Shown here: positions 27,710-39,079 of the stretch, piece by piece
Layout of the letters: the number at the start of each line of letters is the position of its first letter
Numbering within the stretch: position 1 is the stretch's first letter
Source: Cerioporus squamosus
Taxonomy: Eukaryota; Basidiomycota; Agaricomycetes; Polyporales; Polyporaceae
NCBI GenBank assembly: GCA_022592435.1
Contig: JABYQS010000057.1
Span: forward strand, 124,001 to 188,000
Direction of reading: 5' to 3'
DNA length: 64,000 nt
The notes under the pieces: model-generated
Told to the model about the DNA's origin: nothing
Database searches by the model: none
Seen by the model: only the letters and a program-made list of their open reading frames with translations
Program-made: the position numbers and the translations under genes

Positions 27710-28689
27710 GCCATGGATTTGAGTAATGCGGGATCTGGCGCCCGTGCCCATGTACGCCCTCTCTTTCTCCGAACCTTCGATTCCCTGACCGCGTCGACAA
27801 GTTATGAGAGCTCGTCCGTGAAGCAGACAGGCCACAATGGCTGGAACTCCAGCGCGTGGTATGATCGTTCCAGTCTCCTCATCGCTGAAACTGATACATA
27901 GAGCGCTGTTCAGGTGAATAAACGTGATCACGATCTTTGCCCCCTGTGTGGCAGAACGATCTGGAACGGACTGGCCGCGGATTGTGTCAACTATGCGTGC
28001 CAACCAAGGACAGCGCGTCCTTTCGGTGTGCGTATATTCCAGCGCTCCATATTAGAGCCCAACGAGGTGCGTTCGATGTGCACACTCACCATACTGCGCA
28101 AAGAGCTAACATCATGACACGGACAAGCCCAAGACAGTAAACGAACTTGAACGCTCCTACTTCACGCTGCGACGCTACTGTGATCTGAACGAGACCTCGT
28201 TGGACATCCTGAGCCCCCGCAATACTCTGATGCTGCACGACCCGGCGATCCAGGCCTTTTCTCATCTCATGTGGGGTCTGAAAGCCACCGGCGTATGCTG
28301 TCATGTCTCGCTGCAGTCGAGGTATCGCTCACGCGCGATCACAGCGACCAGACCACTATCGTGTGATTATGTTTGCTCCCGACCTCGGGACAAACTATTC
28401 GACCATCGTTGTGCACGAACCGCGCAACAAACATCCGGAAGACGGTCACCCAGAAGAGGTCCTCCAGCTCCCTAGTCCTGAACTCCTGCGCACGCACGTC
28501 ATGTTTGGGACGATCCTCGAATACAGCGGCTGTCGCGACTCCTTGATGCGGCCTAACGGGACTCCCAATCGACCTGATGGCTACTCTCGAGGAAAACTAT
28601 CCGCGCAGCGTCTCTCTCGTATGTGCAGTGTCTCAGGGCTCCGTCAACACATAACCAAGTTAGCTCGGAACTCAGGGAGTTCGTCTTGA
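27710..28689 (+). CDS. hypothetical protein, weakly HNH-nuclease-like
   Basis: A probable multi-exon gene whose start and first exons are uncertain. Three stretches look truly coding: KRDHDLCPLCGRTIWNGL (about 27920-27980), SLDILSPRNTLMLHDPAIQ (28196-28252) followed by a WGLKATG motif, and DHYRVIMFAPDLG through LPSPELLRTHVMFGTIL to about 28540. The order (a Cys pair, an N-x-L block, an aromatic W-G motif, a YRV strand, then LPSPELLRTH) resembles the HNH-type proteins common in basidiomycetes, though the His-Asn-His residues are not clearly all present. It sits beside the inverted-repeat element. The function is not established. Confidence 0.35.
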
Positions 28690-29673
28690 TTCCTTCACTT
28701 GACGAGTACCCGAGTAGTAGGAGGCTGTCTTCGCTGGCATATACTCAAGGTGTCGTCTCCGATCCATGTCTGGGACCGCTGTTTGTGGTGCGCTGCCCCC
28801 TCGCTTTCGTGACTGTCGACTGTTCTCTCTTCACCATTACATGTGCTCTCAAGCTCTGTTGTATGTCTAGGCCGTAGTTAGCATGGCACGCCATGTTTGG
28901 CTGTCTGATGTGTTCACTGTATCAATACGATGAGCGGACTAGGACAATACCGCGTGGTGGTTTGCCGTGCGAGTCTGACAGTGTGCGTCGTTGCATTGAG
29001 CACCATAGTTCTCGCAACACAAGCCGTCAACGCTGCATCAGAGAATCCTCCCCCTGCGAATGCGCGCAGCAGTACGCAGTTACGTTATTTTTGAGATGAG
29101 GCGCGGAAGGACAAAGCCTGTCTCCTTTGAATGTTTGCCTCCGACGTCCAAGGTGTTCCAAAGTCCGAAGAAGCAGCTGATATCGCAAGAGATTGATCGA
29201 AATGGGCACAATATTCTCGCATGAGCAATCTCGGAGGAGCTATTCAATTGCAGGAGGAGCAGACACATCTGTGAAGGAGGGTATCCTAGACGTGCAGCTT
29301 TCAAAACTCGGCATATGCGGAGGGAGGTTAAGGATGACTATGACTGCATATGTATCGCTATGAACAGTATCGTAAAGTCGTAAGAGACAGTCAAGCACCC
29401 ACCCAACGCTGTCATGTACCAGAGGGGGGAAGGGCATCAACAACCGAACGGTTCGAGCTCGAGAGACTCCTGATCATGAATGCATGAAGGAAACAAAATA
29501 ACGCCAGACCGGGAATGGTTTGCGACTGCGACTAAGTAATTACGTAGGATCGAAGATGAGGTATGCAACGGATCGACCAGACAGGAATGAATACCATTAC
29601 CGATAACATGACATTGACACCACCACCTCGCCTCGTCCCCCTGCCCCCTTCAGGTCGTGCAGGTAGGGCCGCT
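28690..29673. other. gene-poor stretch, nothing recognised
   Basis: About 980 bp of AT-richer sequence with only short open frames on both strands and no recognisable domain, RNA gene or repeat. Confidence 0.4.
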
Positions 29674-31965
29674 TCAAGACTCGGAGGACGGCGCGTCGCC
29701 GTTCGCGCGTGGAGGGCCTCCACCGCGCATCAGACCAGCGGAGGCAAACCCACGGGCTGCGAAGCCGCCGCGACCACGACCGCCGCGACCGGCAAAGCCC
29801 CTCTGGGACCGTTCTCGCTACCGCGCGACTCCTTGTCCGTCGCTTGTTTGAGCTCAGCAGGAGCATCATTGAGTTTCTAGGCTACGTTCAGCAAGATCGA
29901 GACCCGGATTGGGGGACAAACTTACTTCGCCGTTCTTGGTCAGCCCTGCCTTCATCGCCTCCTCGTCACCAAACTCAACGTAGCACATCTTCTGATTACG
30001 GCCTGCAAAGTTCGCCGGGTAGTTGATACGCGTGATCTGAGCATGCACAAGTCAGTATCGTGGCGGCTGACCATGTAGCGCGCAGAACTCACCCCTTCCT
30101 TTGCATCCCCGAAGAAGTCCCTGACCTGCTGCTCGTTTGCAGGGTTGGTCATGCGCATGAATATCGTCCATGGGTTCCGTGGCGGACGCTTCGACGTAGG
30201 AGTTCTTGCACCCGTGCTCTCCGTCGCGGGAGAAGTCACGCCGTCGTCCGTTCTTGGCTCGTTACTTGACGCAGCTGCGGTCGTCGAAACTTCGGGCGTG
30301 GCTTTGCCAGACTTCGATACGGGGCTGCTGAGGTCAACCTCCAGTCTTGAGCCAGGTGCTGGTGAGGCAGCTCCCTCCTTCGTCCCAGCGGCAGCAGCCT
30401 CACGTTCCGCACGTTCCTGCTGCTTGCGCTCCTTCTTCCTCTCTCGTTTCGCCCGTTCCTTCTCTGCCTTGTCCATTGCACCGTGGGACTGGGCGCCGTT
30501 AAGCTTCGGCGTCTCCCGGCCAGAACCGGCTGAAGGTGGTGGTGGAGTGGAGGGTTTCGACTTCGAGCCGGTGAGATGAGGAGGCAGGGGCTTCTCGGCC
30601 GCGACAGGTGTTGCCGCAGCACCGGTACCAGTGCCCTTGGGAGTAGCGGCAGCACCGCTGTTCGCGCCTTGCGTAGGAAGAGCGGACGTCGCAGAGTTGG
30701 GGGTGGCACCGACAGTGGAGGGCGTGATGGTCCGGCGATACGCGTAGTTGAAGCCTTGGCTCTTCAACTCAGCGCTCACCCGGCCATCCTTGATGTCGAG
30801 GATGAGGGAACCATACGCCGCGTCGCACAGATTCCAGTTCCAGCAGTTCTTCCAGGCGGGGTCTTCACCGTGCGGTTGACCAGTGGGACCCAGTTGGTTC
30901 GGTGGCGGCGGTATCCGCTCAACCACAGAAAGCGCCTTGTCCAAGAGAACGCGCTGGTGGTCGTCGATGACCGCGTCCACCTGAGACTTCACGCTCTCCC
31001 AGACCTTGTCGAACGCCTCCTTGCCGACGATGATCTTGTGCCGCAGACCTTCGAAGTCGGCCTGTACGCTGAATTCGTTGTAGGACGACGCGTAACGGAA
31101 GTGGAGACCGGCCGACAAAGTGAGGTCTGCCTTGAGCACGAACGCGAGTTGACTCATGATGCCCTCCCGACCGGGACTCGCGTGCGTCACAAGCAGGCGG
31201 GTCTCCGTGGGATCGAACACGCGCTGAGCGGTATCCACGAGCTCACCAATCTGCAGTGCCGTTGTCCACATCGTCCCCTGTCCGCCCGCGATGGTGGCAT
31301 TCCCGTCGCCATTGTCGAACATCTTGTGTGGCACAAGCGCGCCTCCAAGACCCAGCAGCCGCAGCTTGACGCCGCCGAGGTCAAGACAGCGCGTAGTGGC
31401 CTCGTCGAGAACGTGCAGGTTTTCGACGTCGTACTCGCCCGCCCGGAACTTCTCCAGAACAATCACATCCTCGCATGCACCCCAGACAGTGTACACGGGG
31501 ACCTTGAGCTTGATTTGCCCGGAGAGTAGAAGTGGGAATTCGGACAAGAGCGAGATGGTCACTGTCGATCGGATGGCAGAGGGTGGATTTTCGGGTGCAA
31601 GCAAGTGGTTCCTCTGCGCGGTGGGGATGAGCGGGGAGTACATTGTGAGGTGGCGCAGGGTGCGGTCATTGATTCTGTCGAGGCTGGATGCCTCTGCCGC
31701 AGCGTCAGCGCATGTCGCTCGTAGCACACCCATGGCACATACCAAAGAACCCAAAGTCACCGGTGTGGATGATAGCAACCGCATTTGCCTCCCGCGCGAG
31801 ATCGTTGAGTGCGGAGAGGCGGCCACGGATGTCGGCTATGCACAGAAGCCTCCCGTTCGGTGTGTCGAACACTTTCGTCTGGGTGTTCACCTGGTATTGC
31901 GGGCGCGGGTTCGGGGAGGTGGCTTGGCGAGTAGAGGTCGATGCTGGGCGAGACAGGGACTGCAT
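29674..31965 (-). CDS. calcineurin-like phosphoesterase with DUF2433 and RRM
   Basis: Starts at ATG 31965. Exon 1 has the metallophosphoesterase start LLCIADIRGRLSALNDLA and IHTGDFGFF. A 68-bp intron leads to EASSLDRINDRTLRHL, then a long exon with the DUF2433 core (VWGACEDVIVLEKFR, LRLLGLGGALVP, LLVTHASPGREGIM). A Ser/Pro/Ala-rich linker and a charged helix precede an RRM-like domain (PWTIFMRMTNPANEQQVRDFF, MCYVEFGDEEAMKAGL) split by an intron. The tail is RGG-like (GRGGRGRGGFAARGF) and ends at 29674, but reaching it needs a one-base frame change at 29798-29801; in the literal frame translation stops at 29730. The family function is unknown. The RRM suggests RNA binding. Confidence 0.75.
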
Positions 31966-32560
31966 TTTGGAGAAATGACGAGGACGAGGTGGACGTCGCA
32001 GTACAAGTCGCGGCGGTTCATCAAATTGTGGTCGACATGTCCTATTCGGGACTTATTCTCCACCACGGAAGCATTTGAAGGCGTGAAGTTCCGCGTATGT
32101 TATCTTTGCATTATTATCAATATTCACTGCTTGTGTGTGCAGTTAGGTATATTAAATTTAAATGTATCCGTCCAATATCAGTAAATAATAATAACGAGCC
32201 CATTCCTGCGATCGACCTGCAACGCTTCTGCGACCACAGAAAAATACCAGAAACTGAGTGTGGCATTCCCGAGCATGATAAGAGACAATGCCGCATGGTC
32301 CGGAGGAGAAAGCGAGCGTGAAGTGCGCGAGGAACAGTCAGGCTGTCCAGTGTCCCCGACATCGGAAACGTCCGCACGGCTTCGGGCACGCAAGCGGAAG
32401 TGCGTCCGAACGCCTAGGAACGCCTGTTGTCGTCTCGCCACTATGTGCTAGCTTGCGTGGTTCACTGCCGAGCTCGTCGCTGCAACTAGCACGCCGATAC
32501 TGTCACTGACACCGTGCAAGACTCGGACATCCCTACTCCGCTCATGCCATACACCCTGCT
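31966..32560. other. divergent promoter region, phosphoesterase / Med13
   Basis: Non-coding space of 595 bp between two outward-facing starts, notably AT-rich around 32090-32200 (for example TATATTAAATTTAAATG). No gene was recognised. Confidence 0.5.
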
Positions 32561-35500
32561 ATGGCGGCCAAGGCTCAGCAAACCGCACAAGACAACACAG
32601 GCTCGTTTGTCCTGTCGCAGACACCCCTGTCGATATCCCTAGCTTCATCTATCCTCGCATCGACCATTTCTCTCCCAGAACACCCTCTGATTGTCTATTC
32701 GGTGTTCACATGCCAAACCCCCTCTGCGGACGTCCTTGAACAACTGGATGTGGCCCGGAAAGCGATCATAGCCCGGAACCAGGGCATGTCCTTGGTGGAC
32801 TCCCTTATTCCGGTGGTGCATGTACTCAAGGACGCTTCCGCGCTGTATGTATTTGCCCTGGGGTCCACGAAACGACAGCTACCTGCGCATGACGCGCTCT
32901 CCTTGCTGGAGTTGGAACATTTGGCAGGTGAGTCGCTATAGCTTGACTACTGCTACCGGGACACCATACATAAACCCGTAAGAATGGGCGGGTACAGCAT
33001 CGCAAGGCTCGACTCCCGTTACATCCATCTTTGCCCCTCCACTTGTCGGACCGCGGGGCATGCATGCAGCTGGGGGAGCGTGGCTGACCCGTTCTTCCCG
33101 CTCTTGAGGCCCCAGACACTGGAATGAATCATAGGCGGGAGGCGGAGAGCGGAGATGTCCCTTCGGCGGTGCGCGTCTGACGCTTCATCGCGCACCGAAC
33201 GACACTACACCTCTTCCCTCCTTTACTACACCCGATCGGGCGCAAGCAGCGGTAGTATCGCCACTTCTGCTTGTGTCGGCACTTCCAGAAGGAGGAGATC
33301 TGCTTACTCTCCTTGGGTGTCAAGGGATGCGGTGTTGAGCCCGTGAATTATACCCAAGCTATCCGGTCACGCATCGTTCCGTTCAGAGTGGTTAACTGAC
33401 TCAAACTTCCCAGCGACGGAACGGTCTTCATTCATACCCGCTGGTATTTACCCTTGCTCAGCCGCCTGTTCTAGCAGGCTCGAGCCTTGCGGGCAGTGCT
33501 TGGACTCCGCTCGAGCACAATCTTCGCTTCCACAATCGCTGCCCCGGATACCTTTGCGTCAGCCTCTGACGCTGTTCCTCCAGGCCGTCCGTGATCGGCT
33601 CATTGACGATATCGCGGGAGCGTCGAAGTTGCAGCCTCGTGGAAGAACGGTGACTCGGATGAAAGGTGGTTTCCTCCTCGGCTCAATCCTCTTCTCTTCA
33701 GAGTGGGGTTCGGGTTGGGAGAATCACGTACGCAGCCGCACAATGATCTACTGCCACCTCCACGTCCACATCACATTTTCGACGCGTACTTCGTCGACCG
33801 CTCGCCTGGTCATACAACCTATCATGCGACCCACATACTACCTCCCGCTCTGCTCGTCCCTCCCGCTTCCTGCCGGCGTGCCTGTCGTCTTGCTTCCTCA
33901 TGGTGTCCCGGCATATTACTTGAGCACCTACACTGGCCCTAGTGCTGCCTTGACCATGCAGTTTGACGAGGCTTTGATAGGACTGGGTGCCGGAGACTGG
34001 AAGCGCCCCACCTACCCTCGTGCATCCGCCTCAGATGCATCCTTGGATAGCCCTACCTACGTTGTCGTATGGCTAGCCGTACAGAACAAACGAGGTGAGG
34101 ATAAGGGTATGCCGATCATCTGGCCGGCCAATCTATGCGTCTCATACCATACTAGCTCGCCTTCGGCCCATGCGCGCTCCTCGCTGCCATACATCCCCGA
34201 ACTTCCTGCACAACTACAGGCTTCTCCCCCTCCCCCGACAGCCACCATACCCACGAGCCTGTCGTTCGCAAGCGCGGCGTCTCCTTCTGCTGATATACCC
34301 GCAAGCTCTGCTGTCTCGTCCATACCATCCGGTGAGCGCGATCGATTGGCATCGTCCTTCAAACGGCGTGCCAGTCTCCTGCGCTCTTCTCTAACAAGCG
34401 ATTCCTTACGGGCGTTCCGCACTCTCTCACTTTCACGAAAGCCATATCATCGCGACGTCAGGAAGGTTGCGACAGAGGTCAACGGCTATGTAGACTCTGT
34501 TGTCAAAGAGAGAGAGAGAGAAAGAGAGAGGATCCGGAGGGAACGACAGGAGCAAGAGATCGCTCTCGCACGAGCGAAGCTCGCCAGCACGCACCCCCCG
34601 CCCCAGGTAGACCCGCCCGTACCCCTCGCAACCAACCCGGAGCCTGCACCCGCGCCGCAGCAGGAAGCACCGACTGTCATGTCAGCGACTCCGTCTGTCT
34701 CCGCTCCAGTCGAACCCATCGAACCGGAGTCTTCTCCAGCAGAGGAATCCGAGCACTCAGCCGACTCTTTGTTTTCACCTCCGGATGCTGCGATCGACCT
34801 CCCTTCGACGGAGGAAGAACCTCAGACTGCTCTGGAGGAGCCTGCAGAAGATGAGCCTGTTCTCCTCACTCAGGCTCAAACGACACCACCTCTCCCTGAC
34901 CCCGGAGTTGGCTCCTCGTCAGCGAATGATGATATGTTCCACGCATTTGACCGCGGCTGGGGTCAGCAATCCAATGGCTACATGGACATGGATTACGAGA
35001 TGGACTTCGGTATGAATCTGGACCCTCTTGGCGGGACGCGCACCGGGGGTGCAGGCGGTGGCTTCGATCTCGACGACGGCCTTCCGTTCACGGACGATGA
35101 CTTCGCTTTCTTCAATGCGCCGGCCGCTCAACACGATGCTGCCGCTCCAACATATCCTCCTCCTCTAGCTCCTGTAGCTGGGATGATCTCTGCGAGTGCG
35201 CCATCATTGAGTTTGACCCCTCTGACCACCATGGATGTGACCTTGTCCGGGCCTGGCCCTCCTTCTGCCGGTACTGCCCTTCCATCTCCCTGGCCGCCAC
35301 ACCTAGGGGAGCCCTTCACACCCAAGGGCAGCGTTGACATACACGGCATCTTGGATAATGCAGCGCCCCCAGAGTTGCTCCCACCTTCCCCGGCGCGAAC
35401 ACTGTCCTCTCATTCCGCACCTGCGACCCCAACCGTACATTTGACAGAGGTTTACCATACTGGAGATGGACGCAGTCCAATCGGTATCCCTCTTGGCTTC

Positions 35501-38314
35501 AACGTCTTCGACCCCATCCCATTTGCCTCAAGTCATCGCCAGCTTGATGGGAAGTACGCGGTCGGCAAGTTCGCTTTGCCGTCTCCTCCTGCTGATCAGG
35601 ACGGCAGTGATGCGGGGATGGATAAGTCCCCGATTCCCACCTTCGTCTCCAGCTGGAAACGCAAGTACAGCGCTGTCACAGATCCTCGCATCGGCGTGGT
35701 GCGCAAGCTCATCGGTGTCAAGCGCAAGAGCCTCGATCAGGGCACACGAGATCAGCGGAGGGCGCGGCTGTGGGAGTCGTATCGCGAGGGAGAGGACTGG
35801 CAGAGTAGCTCCCCTCCTCCAGCCGAGGTCGATACTGAGGAGTCCGATGATGATCCATGGATGGAGGAGGATGAAGTACCTTTGGCGGCAGCAGCAGCAC
35901 CCAGGCCTTCCACACCCCCTCCGTCCTATCTGCCTCTCGGTTCGAGCCTCCTTCGCACGCACTTCCACCACACTCACCTACTCCCGATGTGTGCACCGCT
36001 TAAACCTCCGGGGATTGTAGTGAGCAACACACCGGGTAACACCGCTCCTATGTCCGTTCCTACGCCAGTCTCTCCCGCTGCAGTTCTCGGTGCTGCTTCT
36101 GAGAAGTCCAAGTCTCTGGAGGCCGCGGCCCAGATTCTGGTGCAGGAAGTCATAGAAAACCCAGTATGGTCAGAGGCGTGGCGAGCGAACGCATCTCTGT
36201 CTTTCACCCCTCCTATGCTCCCGAGCAAAGCATGGCAAGCTGACGCCCGGTACATCAAGCATGTCATTGGCGGAAATGGCTCGGATACGACTCTGCAGAC
36301 GATCCTTGATACAGGTGCGCAAACAATTCTCGATCTGGCGCCGCATAGGAATGACGTTCGGCTCCACAGAAGTATCGCCCGAAGATGTACCTGCAAAGGC
36401 CTCGCTGCACACGCTTGACTTTCCTATGCTCGCCCTTGGCAAAGGGGACGCCGTGATACAACTGTCACCGACATCTTTGCGGTTCTGGGAGAAACTTGGT
36501 TTATCCCCAAGGGCGGGTCCGAAAGACGTGACTGCGTTCGTCTTCTTTGAGGGATCAGATGAAGAGCGCGAGAGCGAGGTTGAGACTTGGCTCAGCAAAG
36601 TTTCCGTTGCCTATACGGTGAGTCTCTCAATTGGCGACTGAGTAGCTCGTGGCTCAATCACCATCAGGCGAAGAATTTTGGCGCCCATGACGCTGGGATG
36701 TCGAGCCATTGCACTAAACAGGGCGTTGTTCCAACACGTTTCGACACTTTCCGGAAGACCCTCAGTAAGCTTCGTCCATAATGTTCTATCGGCCGGGCGC
36801 TGAACGTGTGCCACAGTGAGCTTTGTCTCCACGATCCCTACCCGTCATCCCAATCTGGTTTTCTACGTCGCCACGCCCTCGCATATCATCTCCCCCTCGT
36901 CGACCATTCTTCGCCAGATCCTTTCAGCTGTGCGGCGCTTATACAAGGCACATCCTGACGGCGATATCCTGATTCACTTGGTGCCCGAATCGCTCATCCT
37001 AGGTACCCACACGCATCCTGCGTCGAAACTGGAGGGGCTGGACACCTTCGTCTGCAGCGTCTATGACCGTATTCTGCGGCCGGTGACTCGGGCTATGTCG
37101 CGGAAATTCTTCAATTGGAGCGCACCAGTTGTTGGCTACTTCGAGGCTCCTGCTTATTCTCTCGTCTCCTCACCTTCCCGCAAGAGTCCTCATGGAGTGT
37201 CTCATCCCAGTGTCTTATACTCCTTAGAGTCGAGCGCGTCGTCTCTTGATGTCACCCATCGTCACATGCTGCTACATGTGGGATACCAAGTTTCGGCATG
37301 TGGTCGGTGGATCATCGCTGCGTGCATCGATGCGGAAGGAGAAGCCCATGAACTGAAGACATGGCTGACTCCCGAAGACAATGTTGAGGCGTTCATCGCG
37401 ACTGAAGTCTGGAGGTTCGGCCACGAGTTCGCACAGCGAGCTAACGTCGAATGGCGGATCGTCATTTCCAAGCTAGGCTTGGTGGCGCACTCGGAGCTCG
37501 AAGGTATGTCCCTGCCACTACGCTGCGAGCAGCGCTAATGTATCTTCTGCCCGTAGCTTGGGTGTCTCACTTGGAATCTGTCGTATCTGCATCGACGGAT
37601 GTCCCCCCTGTCCATGTAACGCTTCTCGCTGTCGACAACGAGAACCCATGGACGTTCCTCTCTGCTCCAGAGCGAGGCTCCTTCGACATCCTGAAGCGTA
37701 CTCCGAGTCCAGCTCCGCAGATGCCCACGTCCAAATCACGAGGTAATCACACAACGTTCTCTGATGCCGCGTATACAACATACTTCCTGGTGCCATCGCC
37801 TGAGGCGCCCTTCTATCCGACATATACTGCCGAACGGACGAGCAAATGCGGGCCATCCCACTACATCCCAGGCACCGCCGAGACTCCCTTCATCCCCGAC
37901 TTGGAGGACGACGAGACGTCCGGCGCGTGCGCACAGCTACAAACCACGGAGCCTATTCGAGTATCTGGATGGAGTGCAGTCGTTTGTGTGCCTTCCACTG
38001 CCGACTACACCACTCTGTCTACCGTCCGCATCTACCAGCTCCATACGACACGTTCTTCGCAGTCAACATACGGATCTTCGAGGACCAGCGATGGCTCGCG
38101 CGCATCACCTGCCCCGCGACGCGGGATATTTGGAGGCCCTTCCGGCACCAGTACGGACGCCCAGTTGATGAGCGACATCGTGCGCAACTTCCACGAACTG
38201 GCCGTTCTGTCGCGTACGAGATGGAAACTGCGCGCGGATCCCGCCCTGCCGTTCCACCTGGCCGCGCTTGAGGTCATGCGAGCAGCACTCAGTGGAGATA
38301 CTGTGGACTTATAG
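32561..38314 (+). CDS. MED13: Mediator complex subunit 13 (Med13/Srb9)
   Basis: A large gene of at least seven exons from ATG 32561 to the stop at 38314, over 1,500 residues. The main exon is open from about 33500 to 36318 and is rich in Ser/Pro with acidic stretches. The segments YLSTYTGPSAALTMQFDEAL and LGAGDWKRP fit the fungal Med13 N-terminal region. The C-terminal PIWI-like Med13 domain is clear: DTFRKTLSKL, LVPESLILGTHTHPASK, FVCSVYDRILRPV, HMLLHVGYQVSACGRWIIAA and VEWRIVISKLGLVAHSELE. Med13 links the Cdk8 kinase module to core Mediator in the nucleus. Exon joins between 32930 and 33500 are unclear. A GA dinucleotide run codes RERERERE. Confidence 0.82.
34505..34531 (+). repeat. GA-rich microsatellite inside Med13
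   Basis: A run of AGAGAG units, coding alternate Arg and Glu. It keeps the frame open. Confidence 0.8.
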
Positions 38315-39079
38315 GGTAACGGTAATGGATTCCCTTCTATGTTCTTTTGTTTCCTTCGTTCTCTATGTATTCTGTGATCTGACCTGAGCATGGATTATAT
38401 TGCTGTAGTGGTACGTAAATGTCATGGCTGTCTTGGTCTTTCTTGCCGCGCCCGTATCAACCCAACCCGGGCCCTCTATCTCATCTTCGTTCTCATACTA
38501 TATGTTGGACAATGTCTGCTACTCATGTTCATATAGCCACTAGTACATAGTTCGTAGCGTACCTACATAAACGTTAACGTGTGGCTGAGGTAGGACGCCA
38601 GCCGCACTTGTACTTGATGTATCATCATCACCTACAACCTCACGACAATACATGACGACTTGTATCCTCTGCATGTTGGACCTGGGTGCTGCGAGTAACA
38701 CTTCACACGCGCGATGCCAAGTCGGTCATGGCGCGGACCCATATGCATCGGCGTTGGGGCGCGCAGGACTCTGACAACCTGTCAGAGACCTACGGTCCAC
38801 AACGGTCGTGCAGCGGGCTCCGCATCTCTGCAGGCAATAGGCTCTGCAGCTACAAGACGATATATATACGTTCTTACTGAGTGGCACATCAACGCGTCAT
38901 ACCGAAAGGCGATTGTGTACCGAAAGGGACATTGTACATAGCGCCGAAAGGTGATTGCAGAGCATGCGTAGTGGCGTCGTACTCCGCAGCGCGAAGGCGG
39001 CCTAATGCAATTGGCTGTGCATGAATACGACCAGGAGGACGAGACACGATAACCCGGGAGAACCTGCGATCTCGGTATG
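38315..39079. other. intergenic, convergent 3' ends
   Basis: Space between the 3' ends of Med13 and Rai1 copy 2. At 38898-38960 an imperfect unit with core CCGAAAGG occurs three times at about 20-bp spacing. No gene was recognised. Confidence 0.5.

Noticed and set aside
30576..31529. 317-codon plus-strand ORF
   Set aside because: Antisense to the DUF2433 exon, which has conserved motifs; no domain on the plus strand.
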